A stretch of 23,641 bases of DNA from CALZBJ01 sp945619025 (GTDB taxonomy: Bacteria > Pseudomonadota > Gammaproteobacteria > Cardiobacteriales > Wohlfahrtiimonadaceae), in the NCBI GenBank assembly GCA_945619025.1, contig CALZBJ010000023.1:1-23641 (forward strand), given 5' to 3'. The notes beneath the pieces were generated by a model, which searched no databases, was not told the origin of the DNA, and saw only the letters and a program-made list of their open reading frames with translations. Position numbers and translations under genes: made by a program. Below are positions 22,364 through 23,641 of the stretch, one piece after another. The first letter of the stretch is position 1, and each line of letters begins with the position of its first letter.

Positions 22364-23478
22364 TGCAGGTGCCAGAAGGGTGGAAATATAAAAGAATTGG
22401 TAAAATTGCAGAATTACAGCGTGGATTTGATTTGCCTCTAAGAGAGCGTATAGAAGGAAATATACCTATTGTTTCTTCAGGAGGAGTTAGTGGATATCAT
22501 AATGAAGCAAAAGTAGATCCTCCTGGCGTTGTTACTGGCCGCTATGGAACTATTGGACAAGTGTTTTTCTTAAAAGAAGCTTTTTGGCCTTTGAATACAT
22601 CATTATGGGTCAAGAATTTTTTTGGGAATGATCCTCATTTTATCTATTATTTTTTTAATAGAATTGATTTTCAGAGATATAGCGATAAAACAGGTGTACC
22701 AGGTATAAATAGAAATGATATACACGCTATAAAAGCCCTGCTCCCACCCCTCGCCGAACAAGAAAAAATCGCTGAAATCCTCTCCACGTGGGATCACGCC
22801 ATCGAGCAGACCGAACACCTAAAAGCCAACGCCGAAACCCATAAACAGGCGCTGATGCAACAGTTATTAACGGGTAAAAAACGCTTTCCGGAGTTTGAGG
22901 GGGAGTGGGAGGAAGTAAAAATAGGCTCTTTTATAAAAGAAAGTAGAGTGCCAAGTATTGATAATAGTCCTACCAATAGATTAACGGTTCGATTGCACTT
23001 AAAGGGGGTTGAGGCGAGAGAAGTCCGAGGGACTGAAGCTGTTAATTCCACAGGTCATTATATTAGAAGGGCTGGGCAATTTATTTATGGGCGACAAAAC
23101 TTTCATAATGGTGCAATAGGGATTATTCCTGAAGAATTAGATTTTTTTGAAAGCTCTCAAGATATTCCTTGTTTTGATTTTAAAAATCATTGTGTGTCTT
23201 CTTGGTTTTTCCATTTTTGTTCACAAGAAAGCTTTTATAAACGAATGGAGCATTATACGACTGGAACAGGGTCAAAACGTTTACATCCCAATGATTTTAT
23301 GAAAATTAAAATTAAACTACCTTCACTCGAAGAACAACAAAAAATCGCCGCCGTCTTAAATAGAGCGGATCGAGAGATTGAATTGCTCGCCCAAAAGCTC
23401 GATCACCTCAAAACCGAAAAACGCGCCCTAATGCAACAATTATTGACAGGAAAGCGCCGGGTTAAGGTGGATGGGTAA
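22363..23478 (+). CDS. hsdS: Type I restriction-modification specificity subunit
   Basis: HsdS reads the split target sequence for the HsdM/HsdR complex. The 371-residue protein has the classical layout: TRD1 about 1-126, conserved helix 1 about 127-176 (LPPLAEQEKIAEIL then LMQQLLTGKKRF), TRD2 about 177-318, conserved helix 2 about 319-371 (LPSLEEQQKIAAVL then LMQQLLTGKRRV). The two helices are internal repeats at protein and partly at DNA level. Both TRDs are visibly A+T-rich with different codon use (ATA, AGA), while the helices match hsdM, so the recognition domains seem to have been exchanged. The start overlaps the hsdM stop. The target sequence cannot be predicted from this alone. hsdR is not in the window. 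Confidence 0.93.
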   Translation: MQVPEGWKYKRIGKIAELQRGFDLPLRERIEGNIPIVSSGGVSGYHNEAKVDPPGVVTGRYGTIGQVFFLKEAFWPLNTSLWVKNFFGNDPHFIYYFFNRIDFQRYSDKTGVPGINRNDIHAIKALLPPLAEQEKIAEILSTWDHAIEQTEHLKANAETHKQALMQQLLTGKKRFPEFEGEWEEVKIGSFIKESRVPSIDNSPTNRLTVRLHLKGVEAREVRGTEAVNSTGHYIRRAGQFIYGRQNFHNGAIGIIPEELDFFESSQDIPCFDFKNHCVSSWFFHFCSQESFYKRMEHYTTGTGSKRLHPNDFMKIKIKLPSLEEQQKIAAVLNRADREIELLAQKLDHLKTEKRALMQQLLTGKRRVKVDG

Positions 23479-23518
23479 TATACTGATAATTAAATAAATT
23501 CCGAAGGAGGATTTTTAG

Positions 23519-23587
23519 ATGAGTGAAGAGAGAAAAGATTCAGTTAAGATTAAAGTATTATCTTCTCAGTTAAATGAGGGTAAGGAG
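23519..23587 (+). pseudogene. First 23 codons of an unknown gene, cut by the IS
   Basis: A strong ribosome site (GAAGGAGG, 23503-23510) precedes ATG 23519. The frame reads MSEERKDSVKIKVLSSQLNE and three more residues, then enters the IS terminus at 23588 and stops at TGA 23639-23641. It begins 40 bases behind hsdS with no terminator, so it would be the fourth gene of the hsd operon. The fragment is charged and soluble; it is not a recognisable HsdR start and I cannot name it. Confidence 0.55.
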
Positions 23588-23641
23588 TGTTCTGGTCTAA
23601 TGAAGGTGGACACTCTAATAGAGGATAATATATCCTATTGA
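23588..23641 (+). mobile_element. Left end (IRL) of an IS3-family-like insertion sequence
   Basis: TGTTCTGGTC, eight variable bases, then GTGGACAC: the same blocks and spacing as the inverted complement of bases 27-54. Internal sequence beyond the repeat differs from that at the left edge, so this is the opposite end of the element. It starts with TG as IS3-family elements do. The transposase genes would begin beyond the window. Both IS ends lie in the same orientation relative to the window. Confidence 0.75.

Noticed and set aside
55..23587. Composite transposon carried by two direct IS copies
   Set aside because: The interior is mostly single-copy housekeeping genes (purD, glmM, dut, leuB, asd, uvrD), and bases flanking the two IS ends (CTG and GAG) do not match as one insertion event would require; separate insertions are simpler.
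1..23641. CRISPR arrays, tRNA, rRNA genes or prophage
   Set aside because: No regularly spaced repeats, no cloverleaf with CCA-end pattern, no rRNA-like stretch and no phage genes were seen on either strand.

Overview
The window is a 23.6 kb piece of a gammaproteobacterial chromosome of moderate G+C. The leuB-asd-fimV order, EpmA without an anticodon domain, UvrD and an NDUFA9-like SDR all fit that class. Gene content and base usage would suit a Cardiobacteriales member such as Ignatzschineria or Wohlfahrtiimonas, but that genus-level guess is an inference and was not checked against a database.

Left edge (1-824): the first 54 bases are the right end of an IS3-type insertion sequence, including the last 14 codons of its transposase. 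It cuts off a minus-strand helicase gene with an N-terminal winged-helix-like segment (55-547), which is A+T-rich and accessory in look.

Core (825-17952): purD ends in its own terminator. A divergent two-gene unit follows on the minus strand: glmM and an odd glycosyltransferase-2-like gene. Rightward genes are an NDUFA9-like SDR and dut, an MFS permease and leuB, asd, a 993-residue FimV-like inner-membrane hub protein, and epmA. An acyl-CoA thioesterase (minus) diverges from uvrD (plus). The uvrD leader carries a hairpin plus T-run just before the start codon. A cold-shock/DUF1294 membrane protein follows uvrD.

Accessory right part (about 18000-23641): a polytopic membrane protein of unknown function, a secreted protein of unknown function with the 3' tail of a lost paralogue directly behind it, then a type I restriction-modification operon: a one-domain HsdS-like protein, hsdM, and full-length hsdS. 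No hsdR is present in the window. The next gene after hsdS is broken after 23 codons by the left end of what looks like the same IS3-type element.

Both window ends lie exactly 54 bases inside an IS terminus, one at the left end and one at the right end of the element. This is what a short-read contig bounded by a multicopy IS would look like.
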